Shown: positions 17,811 through 26,453 of the stretch, one piece after another | Numbering within the stretch: position 1 is the first letter of the stretch | Layout: each line of letters begins with the position of its first letter | Source of the DNA: Planococcus ruber | GTDB taxonomy: Bacteria; Bacillota; Bacilli; Bacillales_A; Planococcaceae | Length of the DNA stretch: 64,000 nt | Reading direction: 5' to 3' | Assembly: GCF_022819085.1 (NCBI RefSeq) | Contig: NZ_JALHAG010000011.1 | Location: 335,766 to 399,765 of the forward strand | Program-made: the position numbers and the translations under genes | Notes under the pieces: generated by a model | What the model was told of the DNA's origin: nothing | Seen by the model: the letters and a program-made list of their open reading frames with translations, nothing else | Databases searched by the model: none

Positions 17811-18816
17811 TCATTTCCTCCCCTTCTCCGCGGGCTACTGTAATTTCACCTTTTTCTTCTAAGCTGCGAACCAATGAAACAATGTTCGTTTGGGCATTTT
17901 CTACGTCTTTCAGCTTGATCGGGCCCATCGTGTCGATTTCTTCTTTGATGCTGTCTGCCCGGCGCGTCGAGATGTTGCGGTAGATGCCTTCTTTGACATC
18001 TTCGTTCGCCACTTTCAATGCATACACCAGATCGATATCCTGCACTTCGCGGATAATGCGCTGAATGGTGCGTGTATCGAGAAGCACAATGTCTTCAAAG
18101 ACAAACATGCGTTTCTTGATTTCTTCGACCAATTCCGGAGATTCCATTTCGAGTTCGGTCAGAATCGCTTTTTCCGTCCCACGGTCCACTTTGCTCAATA
18201 CTTTGACGATGGCTTCTACGCCGCCAGTCGACGTATAGTCTTGTGAACCCGTAGCTGAAAGCTTGCGTTCTAAAATCTGCTCCACTTGGTGGATCACTTC
18301 CGGAGAAGTGCTTTCCATCATCGCAATTCGTTTTGCCACTTCTGCTTGCTTAGCAGGCGGCAATTGCGAAAGAATTTGCGAAGCCTGTTTCGGATCCAAG
18401 TAAGATAGGACCAATGCGATTGTCTGTGCATGTTCATGCTGCAAAACCGTCAAGATCTGATTCGGATCTGCTTTTCTGGCGAAGCTGAACGGCTTCACTT
18501 CCAAACGGCTCGTCAAACGGCCGATGGTCTCCAACGCTTTATCTTTCCCCAGCGCTTTTTCCAGAATATCCCTCGCGTAATCCAATCCGCCTTCATTCAT
18601 GAAATCCTGTCCTAGAATCATCCCGTAAAATTCATTGAGCACTTGTTCCGTCTGGCTGTTTTTCAACTGCCGCACATTTGAAATTTCCAACGTCAATTGG
18701 TCGATTTCCGCCTCCGTCAACTGTTTGAATATCTCAACAGATACTTCCGGCCCTAATCCCACCAGTAAAACGGCTACTTTCTGGACGCCGCTTAATCCTT
18801 TTGTCCGTTTAGACAT
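17803..18816 (-). CDS. fliG: flagellar motor switch protein FliG
   Basis: A 337-residue C-ring protein with the N-terminal FliF-binding domain, the central armadillo-like part (EHAQTIALVLSYLDPKQA segment near residue 127) and the C-terminal torque domain. In the torque helix the charged sequence RRADSIKEEIDTMGPIKLKDVE (about 279-300) carries the residues that meet MotA. It is complete and of usual length. It lies 11 bp after fliF. Confidence 0.96.
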   Translation of the reverse strand: MSKRTKGLSGVQKVAVLLVGLGPEVSVEIFKQLTEAEIDQLTLEISNVRQLKNSQTEQVLNEFYGMILGQDFMNEGGLDYARDILEKALGKDKALETIGRLTSRLEVKPFSFARKADPNQILTVLQHEHAQTIALVLSYLDPKQASQILSQLPPAKQAEVAKRIAMMESTSPEVIHQVEQILERKLSATGSQDYTSTGGVEAIVKVLSKVDRGTEKAILTELEMESPELVEEIKKRMFVFEDIVLLDTRTIQRIIREVQDIDLVYALKVANEDVKEGIYRNISTRRADSIKEEIDTMGPIKLKDVENAQTNIVSLVRSLEEKGEITVARGEGEEMIV

Positions 18817-18827
18817 GCGCCATTCTC

Positions 18828-20474
18828 CTATTCATCTGCCATCCATGAGCGCAGCAATTTCGCGAAATCTTCCGGGCGTTCTTTAGCCAGCTTCTCAATT
18901 GTCTTACGCTTCGGATTTGATTTTGAGCCCAGTTCCGACAAATCGATCTCTTCGATTTCGTTGATGCCGCCACCGTCGTCTAGACTCATCGGCTGTTCGA
19001 ACATATCGAAATCAAGATCCACATCCTCATAGTCATCCACTTTTCTTCTGCGTTTCACTAACACGACGATCAAGACGATGATCAATAATCCCATCGCTCC
19101 GGCTATTCCTAACAGAACGCCATCCGGGATTTTGCTCCACCAGGAAGTGACCACCGGTGTTTCGACAATCGGTTCCGGCTTTCCTTGGAATTCTGTAGCA
19201 AATACGGAAATGCGGTCATCCAGATCCTCTTCGCTGACTTCCGTGCCGTTCATGCTAAGCGCTGTCGCTACTGTGTTTTTCAATAAATTGCTGATGTCAT
19301 CGATGTTTTCCTGGGTTAAACTTGCTACGTTCTGTGGATTGGGAGGTTCAACTCCCACATTCACGGTCAAATCATCAATCACATAAGGGCTTGCTTCGAT
19401 CTGCCGGTTGATGCGATTGACTTCCCGGTTGATGCGCTCCTCTGTTTTTTCAGATTCGCTCGTATTGCCTTCCCCCGCTGCCGGGTAGTTGGCAATTTCT
19501 GTGTCCCCGGTCCCCGTAGTGGCTTCGACCGCCGCACCTTCGCTTGAATACGATTCAACAATTCGTTCGACGCTTAAATCGATGCCTTCACCGGTTTCGG
19601 TATTGACCGGCTCCACCAAATTTTCTTCGCGCTTTTCTTTTGTAAAATCGACACTCGCCATAACTGATACAACCACTTTATCCTGCCCTAGCGTCATTCC
19701 AAGCATTTGCTGCAATTCACGCTGAATGTCTTTTTCAATATCTTTTTTAATTTCTCTTTGCTGCTGATAGACCGATAACGTGGTATTGATCTCGCCTTCT
19801 TCGACGGCCTCAAAAACTTGCCCGTTCTGGTTCATGATGACTACTTCTTCTGCCGGCAAGCTCGGTACACTTTTGCTGATCAAATGGTACAGCCCGTTGA
19901 CTTGTCTCTGGTCTAATTGGAAGCCCGGATCTCCTTGAATGACAACCGAGGCGGTAGCCACCTGCTCATCTTCCGTAATCCAGATATTTTCTTTTGGCAG
20001 TGTAATCATGACATTGGCTTCCGTTACACCATCAATTTGCTTAATCAAATTCGCCAGCTCATTCTGCATGGCATCGCGTTCGACCACGTCAAAATGGCGG
20101 TCCGTCATTCCCAACCCCATATTTTCACTAAAAATACTGTAGTTGACGTTTCCGCTCTCTGGAATGCCGTCCGCCGCTAAACTTACTTTTAAGTTAGCGA
20201 CTTGTTCTGCCGGAACGCTGATCGTTTTGCTGTCCGCCGAAACTTCGACGGGAATTCCCTGGCCTTCAATGGCGGCTTTGATTTCGCCTGCTTCTGAAGC
20301 CGACAGGTCCGAATACAGCACCGCGTAGTCGGTCTTGGAATTCATGAACACAAAAACGGAAATCAGCACAATTGTTGCAAAAAACGATCCTGCCACCGTC
20401 CACTTGATCGTCGGAGATAAATTGCCCCAGGATTCCTGGGCCTTGTTTTTATAACCGGTTAGTTTTTCTTTCAT
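18828..20474 (-). CDS. fliF: flagellar MS-ring protein FliF
   Basis: A 548-residue protein with two membrane segments, one near residues 27-44 and one near 435-455, enclosing ring-building domains. The family block ADGIPESGNVNYSIF lies around residues 99-113 and the acidic C-terminal tail that binds FliG ends the protein. It forms the MS ring on which the rod and C-ring assemble. The long linker near 300-350 is Glu/Thr-rich. Confidence 0.96.
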   Translation of the reverse strand: MKEKLTGYKNKAQESWGNLSPTIKWTVAGSFFATIVLISVFVFMNSKTDYAVLYSDLSASEAGEIKAAIEGQGIPVEVSADSKTISVPAEQVANLKVSLAADGIPESGNVNYSIFSENMGLGMTDRHFDVVERDAMQNELANLIKQIDGVTEANVMITLPKENIWITEDEQVATASVVIQGDPGFQLDQRQVNGLYHLISKSVPSLPAEEVVIMNQNGQVFEAVEEGEINTTLSVYQQQREIKKDIEKDIQRELQQMLGMTLGQDKVVVSVMASVDFTKEKREENLVEPVNTETGEGIDLSVERIVESYSSEGAAVEATTGTGDTEIANYPAAGEGNTSESEKTEERINREVNRINRQIEASPYVIDDLTVNVGVEPPNPQNVASLTQENIDDISNLLKNTVATALSMNGTEVSEEDLDDRISVFATEFQGKPEPIVETPVVTSWWSKIPDGVLLGIAGAMGLLIIVLIVVLVKRRRKVDDYEDVDLDFDMFEQPMSLDDGGGINEIEEIDLSELGSKSNPKRKTIEKLAKERPEDFAKLLRSWMADE

Positions 20475-20506
20475 GAATCATACATCCCTCTTCTTTGCGC
20501 TAAGAA

Positions 20507-20803
20507 TCATAATTGCATTCTCATCACTTCTTGGTAGGCTTCCACTACTTTGTTGCGAACCTGTACCGTCAGTTGCAAAGAAAGACTGGCTTTCTGGGCA
20601 GCGACCATGACTTGCGAAACATCCTCCACTTCGCCGGTTACGAGCTGCTGCGTCAATTTGTCGGATGTGTTTTGAAGCTTATTCACTTCTTCTAGTTGCT
20701 TTTTAAAAATTTCGCTAAAGCCTTCTGTTTTGTTTTCAGTTTGGGGTTTTGCGATTGATTGGTTTTGAATAATTGGGGTTTGGATCTGACTTATTTTTTC
20801 CAT
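20507..20803 (-). CDS. fliE: flagellar hook-basal body protein FliE
   Basis: A 98-residue protein. I take the ATG at 20803 because GGAGG lies five bases before it; longer in-frame readings would run toward repeat copy C and lack family similarity. The C-terminal half (EDVSQVMVAAQKASLSLQLT and VRNKVVEAYQEVMRMQ) is the typical FliE pattern. It joins the MS ring and export gate to the rod. It is separated from flgC by an unusual gap of about 385 bp that contains repeat copy C. Confidence 0.93.
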   Translation of the reverse strand: MEKISQIQTPIIQNQSIAKPQTENKTEGFSEIFKKQLEEVNKLQNTSDKLTQQLVTGEVEDVSQVMVAAQKASLSLQLTVQVRNKVVEAYQEVMRMQL

Positions 20804-20860
20804 CATAGCCTCCATAACGATGTAATTATATAAGTTGAACTGAATAGCAATATTAAACGG

Positions 20861-21154
20861 ATATTCCGCCAAACAGCTATGCTTTCCGCGGGCTCGCGCT
20901 AAGCTAACTCGGGCTGGAAGCCCGAGTGGATCTCCGCACTTCGCTAGTCCCGCAGGAGTCTCCGCTGTTTTGCTCCATATCAGAGTGTCTTTTAGCGCCG
21001 GCGCGTCCCCGGGCTGAGCGGAGCAATAAGACGAGTGTCCTTTTCGGCTTATTGCGTGAGCTAAGGAGCGCCAAGAACTTTTGGCGCCTCCTTTGCGACG
21101 AGCTTGCGCAGGAGCATTATCTTTGCACCGCCCAGAGCGACCGAAGCGATGTAT
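20861..21154. repeat. intergenic repeat with inverted ends, copy C (long composite form)
   Basis: A 294-bp element filling the fliE-flgC gap. Its ends are ATATTCCGC (20861-20869) and GCGATGTAT (21146-21154). The left part matches copy A (GGCTCGCGCT, CTCCGCTGTTTTGCTCCATAT). The middle part (about 20992-21096) contains GGCGCGTCC, GCAATAAGACG and CTTATTGCG, which recur inverted in the element at 29799-29905, plus the hairpin GGAGCGCC/GGCGCCTCC at 21064-21091. It contains no convincing gene. Confidence 0.7.
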
Positions 21155-21188
21155 AAAAGCTGATTCTTCAATTCAATTTATAAAGGGT

Positions 21189-21644
21189 TTATTTACCGAT
21201 TTCCAATGCTTTCATGAACATGCTTTTTGAAGCATTCATGGCCGTAACATTCGCTTCATACGAGCGGGTCGCAGACATCAAGTCGACCATTTCTTTGATC
21301 GGGTCAACGTTCGGTGATTGGACATAGCCATTTTCATCCGCATCTGCATTGGTAGGATCGTAAGTCTGAACAAAAGGGGTTTGATCTTCTTCAATTTTGG
21401 AAACGGTGACGCCGGAGACTTGGGAGTTCCCCTTGCTCATTGCCGATTGAAGTTGTTGTTGAAAAGGCGAGATGCCGCTTTGGGACAATTGAACTGATTT
21501 GCGGCGGTAAGGAACCCATTCCCCGTTCACCAATTCCGCTCTCGTCGTATTTGCGTTTGCAATATTCGAAGACACGACATCCATCCGCAAACGGTTTGCC
21601 GTTAAACCTGAAGCACTAATGTTCAATCCGTTAAACAAGCTCAT
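21189..21644 (-). CDS. flgC: flagellar proximal rod protein FlgC
   Basis: A 151-residue rod protein with the N-terminal motif ISASGLTANRLRMDVVSSNIANANTTRAE and the C-terminal helix VDPIKEMVDLMSATRSYEANVTAMNASKSMFMKALEI. It lies 5 bp after flgB. It builds the proximal rod with FlgB, FliE and FlhO/FlhP. Repeat copy C lies downstream of its stop codon. Confidence 0.96.
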   Translation of the reverse strand: MSLFNGLNISASGLTANRLRMDVVSSNIANANTTRAELVNGEWVPYRRKSVQLSQSGISPFQQQLQSAMSKGNSQVSGVTVSKIEEDQTPFVQTYDPTNADADENGYVQSPNVDPIKEMVDLMSATRSYEANVTAMNASKSMFMKALEIGK

Positions 21645-21649
21645 TTTAC

Positions 21650-22039
21650 TTACCTACCTCCGTTAATAACAGTGCTTAAAGTGCTAAGTTTTCCACTGAT
21701 TCGCTCTGTCAGTGCATTATAGTGTAGTTGGTTTTTCGCTAATTCCGCCATTTCATAGTCCATATCGACGTTATTGCCGTTTGGATTAAAAGCAGTGCCA
21801 TTATTTTCCTTTATAATGGGCTGCATGCCGGCTAATCCAAACGGCTGGTTATTCATTCGGTTGCCCATCATTTTTTGGTTGGCTGCAGCGTTATTCAAAG
21901 CCGCTTGAAAATCTACTTGTTTGCTTTTGTAATTCGGGGTATCGACATTGGCGATATTCGCTGCATGAACTTTTTGTTTTAAAGCTGATACAGACAAGGC
22001 TTGTTCGAGTGATTGAAACGATTGAGGAAAAATATTCAT
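21650..22039 (-). CDS. flgB: flagellar proximal rod protein FlgB
   Basis: A 129-residue rod protein, first gene of the operon, with the ANIANVDTPNYKSKQVDF motif (about residues 28-45) and the C-terminal helix VDMDYEMAELAKNQLHYNALTERISGKL. GGAGCC-type ribosome site precedes the ATG. Its transcription is predicted to depend on the c-di-GMP riboswitch just upstream. It is complete. Confidence 0.95.
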   Translation of the reverse strand: MNIFPQSFQSLEQALSVSALKQKVHAANIANVDTPNYKSKQVDFQAALNNAAANQKMMGNRMNNQPFGLAGMQPIIKENNGTAFNPNGNNVDMDYEMAELAKNQLHYNALTERISGKLSTLSTVINGGR

Positions 22040-22073
22040 CGTTCGGCTCCTTTTCTATTTATTAATTTTCATA

Positions 22074-22106
22074 TAAAAATCCACCTCTAAGAAAAGGTGG
22101 ATTTAT
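22074..22106 (-). terminator. terminator of the c-di-GMP riboswitch
   Basis: On the minus strand AAATCCACCT pairs with AGGTGGATTT across a short TTTCTTAG loop, followed by TTTATATG. The 5' arm can pair instead with GGTAGGTTT at 22110-22118 (8 of 9 pairs), giving mutually exclusive terminator and antiterminator forms. Confidence 0.8.
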
Positions 22107-22210
22107 AAAAAACCTACCATCTTTCGGCAACCCGGCTACCTTGTATCGAGGATATTTAGGCCCGTGGCTTTGCGTCCTTTTCTTTCGAGAAAGTTTGCCA
22201 TTGTCGACAT
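22107..22210 (-). ncRNA. c-di-GMP-I (GEMM-I) riboswitch aptamer before the fla operon
   Basis: On the minus strand this shows the GEMM-I consensus in order: GGCAAAC (about 22193-22199), a GAAA tetraloop helix (TTTCTCGAAAGAAA), GGACGCAAAGCC (22166-22177), CACGGGCCTAA, and then GGTAGCCGGGTTGCC (about 22126-22140). It lies between the putative promoter and flgB and is followed at once by a terminator. By established knowledge such aptamers bind c-di-GMP. The most likely outcome is that high c-di-GMP terminates flagellar transcription, but the direction is inferred from the folding. Confidence 0.93.
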
Positions 22211-22242
22211 GATACGACTATTTTACTTTTTTGTCTCGATAA

Positions 22243-22271
22243 TTAGTACCATTTTCAAAAAATTGTACCAA
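22243..22271 (-). promoter_or_regulatory. candidate promoter of the flagellar operon
   Basis: On the minus strand TTGGTA (22266-22271) and TACTAA (22243-22248) are spaced by 17 bp and lie about 35 bp before the riboswitch. A TATAAT at 22272-22277 with a poor -35 box is an alternative. The region is very AT-rich, so chance matches are likely. Confidence 0.4.
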
Positions 22272-22424
22272 ATTATAGTATCATGTTTTTTTATTTTTGT
22301 ATATTTTTCACTCAAAATTTTTTTCGTACTATTTTTTCCATATTTGTGTATGTTTTTGCCCTATTTTTGTGGTATGCTAACGCGGTAATATTCTATCATT
22401 TATTTGCGAAAGGAAGAATCGCTT

Positions 22425-23279
22425 ATGTTCCGTGGTTTGTATACAGCCACCTCAGGGATGCTTGCCCATAATCGGCAGCAGCAAATCCTGACAAATAATT
22501 TAGCGAACGCCAATACTCCGGGTTTTAAACAGGATCAAACCGTTTTACGTGCATTTCCGGAACAGTTGATCCAAGCGATGGAAGCCGGAAAAGTTTCAGC
22601 GAATGGCGTAAAAAGCCCATCCGTCCTGACTCCGATCGGCCAGATGAATACAGGCGTATATGCTCAAGAAGGAATCCCTTCTTTTGTCCAAGGCGCTTTA
22701 AAAGATACAGGCAACAGTACGGACTTTTCGCTCATGGATGAATTGCTTCCCTTGAATCCCGAAACCCAACAAAGAGGATCACTCGTTTTTGCGGTTCAAA
22801 GCGATAACGGACAAGTCCGCTATACGAAAAACGGCCAGTTTTCCGTTGGTACGGATGGGTTCTTGAAAACTGCAGACGGCAATAACGTCCTTGGTCAAAA
22901 CATGCAGCCGATTCCCGTCGGCTCGACAGATTTTACCGTAGCCGACAATGGCCAGATTACTTTGGCAAATGGAGACGCGACCAGCAGCTTATGGATTGGC
23001 TACACAGAAAATCCGAAGCAATTCGTGAAAGAAGGCCATGATTTATTCCGCTGGGAAGGGGCTCCGAATGCCGCTCCGCAGAATGTGGAAGCTGTCGCTT
23101 TGCTGAATAATTCCGGATCGTTCGTCAAGCAAGGGTTTATCGAGCAGTCGAATGTTGACCTTACCCAGACGATGACCGAGATGATGGCCACCTACCGCGG
23201 CTTCGAAACAAATCAAAAAGTGCTGCAGGCTTATGACCGCAGCATGGAAAAAGCAGTCAATGAAATTGGCCGCGTTTAA
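22425..23279 (+). CDS. flhO: flagellar rod protein FlhO
   Basis: A 284-residue rod/hook family protein. The ATG at 22425 has AAAGGAAG upstream and gives the typical start MFRGLYTATSGMLAHNRQQQ; a TTG seven codons earlier is less likely. The NNLANANTPGFKQ motif and C-terminal NVDLTQTMTEMMATYRGFETNQKVL segment are complete. It is one of the two FlgF/FlgG-type rod proteins of Bacillales. It is transcribed away from the fla operon; a possible extended -10 (TGGTATGCT) lies at 22370-22378. Confidence 0.9.
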   Translation: MFRGLYTATSGMLAHNRQQQILTNNLANANTPGFKQDQTVLRAFPEQLIQAMEAGKVSANGVKSPSVLTPIGQMNTGVYAQEGIPSFVQGALKDTGNSTDFSLMDELLPLNPETQQRGSLVFAVQSDNGQVRYTKNGQFSVGTDGFLKTADGNNVLGQNMQPIPVGSTDFTVADNGQITLANGDATSSLWIGYTENPKQFVKEGHDLFRWEGAPNAAPQNVEAVALLNNSGSFVKQGFIEQSNVDLTQTMTEMMATYRGFETNQKVLQAYDRSMEKAVNEIGRV

Positions 23280-23297
23280 TCTGGAGGTCCTTAACCG

Positions 23298-24140
23298 ATG
23301 AACATTCAAATGAATTCCGCTGCTACTTCCATGCGCGAACTTCAGAAAAAAGTCGACGTGATCGCGAATAATATTTCCAACGTCAACACGAACGGCTACA
23401 AACGCCAAGAAGCGAATTTCTCGGATACGCTTGTCCAGTCGATTAATCGGCAAGCAGGCGCTGACAATGAAATCGGCCGGGTAACGCCGAACGGTTTGCG
23501 TGTCGGCTCTGGCGTCCGCGTGACGCAAACGAGCCTGCGCAATGAGCAAGGATCGATCCAGCAAACGGACCGCCCGCTCGATTTCAGCATCCAAGGCGAT
23601 TCCGCTTTTTTCCGAGTGGCTTCTGAAGGCAAAACGTTCTACACGAAAGACGGCTCTTTCCAAGTTCAGCCAGTATTGAACTCCAACCAAGTGAACTTGG
23701 TGACGTCAAACGGCGACGCCGTACTCGACAGCAACAACAACCCGATCTCCTTCGATAACGATTTTGCATCGATCAAAGCGGATCAAAACGGTACGTTGCA
23801 AATAACCTATAAAGACGCTGGCAAACAGCCGACGCAAATCCAATTGAGCATCGCAGACATCAACCGCCCGAACCTGCTGGAGAAAGTCGGCGGCAACCGC
23901 TACCAGCTGCCGGGCACAGAAGCGGAGCAGCTAGCGAATGGCACGTTGCAAATTGTTGACCTTCGCCAACAGAACAATAAAAACTTCCGCATCAACCAAG
24001 GCTCGCTTGAAACGTCGAACGTGGATTTGACGGAAGAGATGACTGAACTCATTGCCACACAGCGCTTGATTCAGTCGCAAGGCAAAGCAATTTCGTTTGC
24101 TGATGACATGATGGGGCTTGTGAATACGATTCGGGGATAA
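23298..24140 (+). CDS. flhP: flagellar rod protein FlhP
   Basis: A 280-residue paralogue of FlhO, 18 bp downstream with a GGAGG ribosome site. It has NNISNVNTNGYKRQ near residue 28 and a C-terminal SNVDLTEEMTELIATQRLIQSQGKAI segment. Together with FlhO it forms the distal rod. In B. subtilis the pair lies near mbl; here it is next to the flagellar operon. The array of 21-bp repeats begins 50 bp after its stop codon. Confidence 0.92.
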   Translation: MNIQMNSAATSMRELQKKVDVIANNISNVNTNGYKRQEANFSDTLVQSINRQAGADNEIGRVTPNGLRVGSGVRVTQTSLRNEQGSIQQTDRPLDFSIQGDSAFFRVASEGKTFYTKDGSFQVQPVLNSNQVNLVTSNGDAVLDSNNNPISFDNDFASIKADQNGTLQITYKDAGKQPTQIQLSIADINRPNLLEKVGGNRYQLPGTEAEQLANGTLQIVDLRQQNNKNFRINQGSLETSNVDLTEEMTELIATQRLIQSQGKAISFADDMMGLVNTIRG

Positions 24141-24189
24141 ATTTTGAAGCAACTGTTTCCAGCAGCTGCTTCTTTTTTTATGGGAAGTC

Positions 24190-24294
24190 GGGGTGATTTC
24201 GTGAGTGTTGGGGGTGATTTCGAACGGGATTGGGGTGATTTCAGCTCGCCCAGGGGTGATTTCGGAGCACCAACAGGTGATTTCGCTGAAAACC
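24190..24294. repeat. array of five 21-bp repeats, core GGGGTGATTTCG
   Basis: Five units start at 24190, 24211, 24232, 24253 and 24274, a constant 21-bp step. Each has the core GGGGTGATTTCG (third unit ends in CA, fifth begins CA) followed by about nine variable bases. An open frame runs through it because 21 is a multiple of three, giving a GDF every seven residues, but the frame continues into the antisense of flgL and is not a convincing gene. Confidence 0.85.
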
Positions 24295-24340
24295 CAACTC
24301 TGAATGCCATAAAAAACTTAACGAAAAAATTACAAAACAA

Positions 24341-24377
24341 AAAAGCTGGATCCCAGAACGGGATCCAGCTTTTTTTA
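24341..24377. terminator. bidirectional terminator between flhP and flgL
   Basis: The palindrome AAAAGCTGGATCCC / GGGATCCAGCTTTT with an AGAAC loop has a T run on one side and an A run on the other. It can therefore end both the flhO-flhP transcript on the plus strand and the flgL transcript on the minus strand. Confidence 0.9.
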
Positions 24378-25199
24378 TTATCTCAAGAAATCCATCAATG
24401 TCGGCTGAATGATTTTAGCGGAAGAGGCAAGGCTTGCCTGGTAGACGCTTTCCTCGCTCTTCAAGCGGATCATCGCTTCTGCATAGTCGACATCTTCAAT
24501 GCTCGAAAGCATTTTTTTCAGCTGCAAGTTGTTGTCGAGCATGCGATTTTCAAATGCTTCCACTCGGTTTGCGCGGGCTCCGATTTCGGATTGGACGCTC
24601 AATAACTGATTGAACCCTGCATCGAACTCATCCAGCTTTACTTCTTGGCCGTTGCTGATGCTGTCTGCCCAATCCTTCACCGATTGGATCAGCTGATTAT
24701 CAGGACCAAACAACGCTTCTTTTGATACACTGCCTTTGATTGTGATGCCGCTGCTGATGGTGAATTCTCTCTCGCCACCTGCAGCTGCCGCGAATAAATC
24801 CTGGCCGTTCACTTTCGCTTTGGAAAATTCTTCAAGCTGGTTCGCCAGCTCTTTGATTTCCGCCGCAATCGTGGCCCGGTCTTCCGGCGCCAATGTGCCG
24901 TTGTTGCCATTAACCGTCAATTCACGTACACGCTGCATCACGTCGGTCATTTTGCCGATTGTTTGGTCGGTTTCATCCAGCCACAAGTTGGTTTCGTTTA
25001 TATTTTTTTCATATTGGCCGTTTGCGGCAAGCGAGCTTTTCAGGCTCATTGCCTGGCTGACGCCATTCGGGTTGTCCGATGGACGCTCAAGCATTTTGCC
25101 GGATGCCACTTGGCTATTCGTTTTTTCGAAGCGGCTCAAATTCTGGTTCATGTTGCGGACCGAATTTTGATGCAGCATTTGTTGCGTGACTCTCATCAC
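24378..25199 (-). CDS. flgL: hook-filament junction protein FlgL
   Basis: A 273-residue flagellin-like protein. The N-terminal helix MRVTQQMLHQNSVRNMNQNL and the C-terminal helix with EDVDYAEAMIRLKSEESVYQASL are typical. It connects hook and filament with FlgK. It is the last gene of the yvyF-flgM-flgN-flgK-flgL unit and directly precedes the bidirectional terminator. Length is a little short but ends are complete. Confidence 0.93.
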   Translation of the reverse strand: MMRVTQQMLHQNSVRNMNQNLSRFEKTNSQVASGKMLERPSDNPNGVSQAMSLKSSLAANGQYEKNINETNLWLDETDQTIGKMTDVMQRVRELTVNGNNGTLAPEDRATIAAEIKELANQLEEFSKAKVNGQDLFAAAAGGEREFTISSGITIKGSVSKEALFGPDNQLIQSVKDWADSISNGQEVKLDEFDAGFNQLLSVQSEIGARANRVEAFENRMLDNNLQLKKMLSSIEDVDYAEAMIRLKSEESVYQASLASSAKIIQPTLMDFLR

Positions 25200-25223
25200 A
25201 ATCTACCTCCGTTGCTGAAAACG

Positions 25224-26429
25224 TTAATTCGCCATGCGGTTAATGATGGTGTCGAGCATTTCATCCGTCGTTGTGATAAAGCGGGCAGCTGCACTGTATG
25301 CGTGCTGGAACATGATCAAGTTCGCCATTTCCTCGTCGATGGAAACGCCAACGATCGATTGGCGGCGGTTGTCGGTTGCGAGCAGTGCCGACTCGTGGTT
25401 CGCTACCGTGTTCATCGCGGTCTGGCTTTGTGCGCCGAGCTTGCTGACGAGGGCACGGAAATCTTTTTGAGCTTCTCCCAAATTAGCTGTTGGGGTAATG
25501 GACAAATCTGCATTCTTATTCAACGCAAGTCCGGAAATAAAATCAGCGGCTGCAGAGGATGCAAATAAATCCCCATTCCCTTCTGCAAATTTCTTCACGG
25601 TGCTGTTCAGGTCTGTTTGGTATTCTTTCACCGTCTCCAACGATTTCTGAATCCCCGCTAACTTCCCGCCAGGCACATCTGCTCCCGCTTTCAGCGTCAA
25701 TCCGCCGTCCGCGTCTGTATCAAAGACATCCGGCAGCTCAACTTCCGCGGTCCCGTCTTTCAGATCCTTCACCGTCACCGGCACAATCTCCGAAAGCTTG
25801 CCGATCAATACATCCCGCTTGTCCTGCAAGTCGTTCGACAAGCTGCCGTTCTTTTTGATGCTGTCGTTCAATTCGCCGATCTGCTTCATCAAGCTGCCCG
25901 CTTCTTCTAAAGCCGCGGTTTGCTGGGATTCAAGATCCGCCGTAATGTTCCCGATCGATTTATTCATCGCCTGCGCCGTTTCAACAAACGCTTCCGCACG
26001 TTCTTTCAAGACGGCTTGAGCCGATGCGTCGCTCGGGTTGTTCTGTACATTCTGCCAAGCGGCATTCAGCTCATCCATCGCGGCGTTCAGGCCGGTCGTG
26101 CTCGGTTCGTTGATGGCGACTTCTAGGCGGCCAAGTGTTTCTTGCCGCACGGTCCATTCGCCAAGCGTTGATGATTGATCGCGGTATTGCGCATCCAGAA
26201 AGCGGTCTCTTACACGGATGATCGAGTCAACTTGAGCTCCGGTTCCAAGCTGGCTGGTTTGGCCATTTGTCCAGATATCCAATGACGGCGTCGAGCTGGA
26301 GTTCACTTTTTGGCGTGAATAGCCTTCTGTGTTGGCGTTGGCGATATTGTGGCCCGTTGTGGTGATATTCGTTTGGGCGACATTTAAGCCGCGCTTTCCT
26401 AGCTCTAGTCCATGAAATGTTGAAACCAT
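25224..26429 (-). CDS. flgK: hook-filament junction protein FlgK
   Basis: A 401-residue protein with N-terminal GLELGKRGLNVAQTNITTTGHNIANANTEGYSRQ and C-terminal VSIDEEMANLIMFQHAYSAAARFITTTDEMLDTIINRM, both family hallmarks. It is about 100 residues shorter than B. subtilis FlgK, the loss being in the surface-exposed middle domain, so the protein is compact but not broken. It lies 24 bp after flgN, its chaperone. Confidence 0.94.
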   Translation of the reverse strand: MVSTFHGLELGKRGLNVAQTNITTTGHNIANANTEGYSRQKVNSSSTPSLDIWTNGQTSQLGTGAQVDSIIRVRDRFLDAQYRDQSSTLGEWTVRQETLGRLEVAINEPSTTGLNAAMDELNAAWQNVQNNPSDASAQAVLKERAEAFVETAQAMNKSIGNITADLESQQTAALEEAGSLMKQIGELNDSIKKNGSLSNDLQDKRDVLIGKLSEIVPVTVKDLKDGTAEVELPDVFDTDADGGLTLKAGADVPGGKLAGIQKSLETVKEYQTDLNSTVKKFAEGNGDLFASSAAADFISGLALNKNADLSITPTANLGEAQKDFRALVSKLGAQSQTAMNTVANHESALLATDNRRQSIVGVSIDEEMANLIMFQHAYSAAARFITTTDEMLDTIINRMAN

Positions 26430-26453
26430 GTAATTCCCTGCTTTCTGGCACGT

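Noticed and set aside
22164..22388. Plus-strand hydrophobic frame upstream of flhO
   Set aside because: It arises from T-rich sequence opposite the riboswitch and promoter region of the fla operon.
24144..24605. Plus-strand gene with GDF repeated every seven residues
   Set aside because: The frame is open because the repeat is 21 bp; it runs through a terminator and into the antisense of flgL and has no ribosome site.
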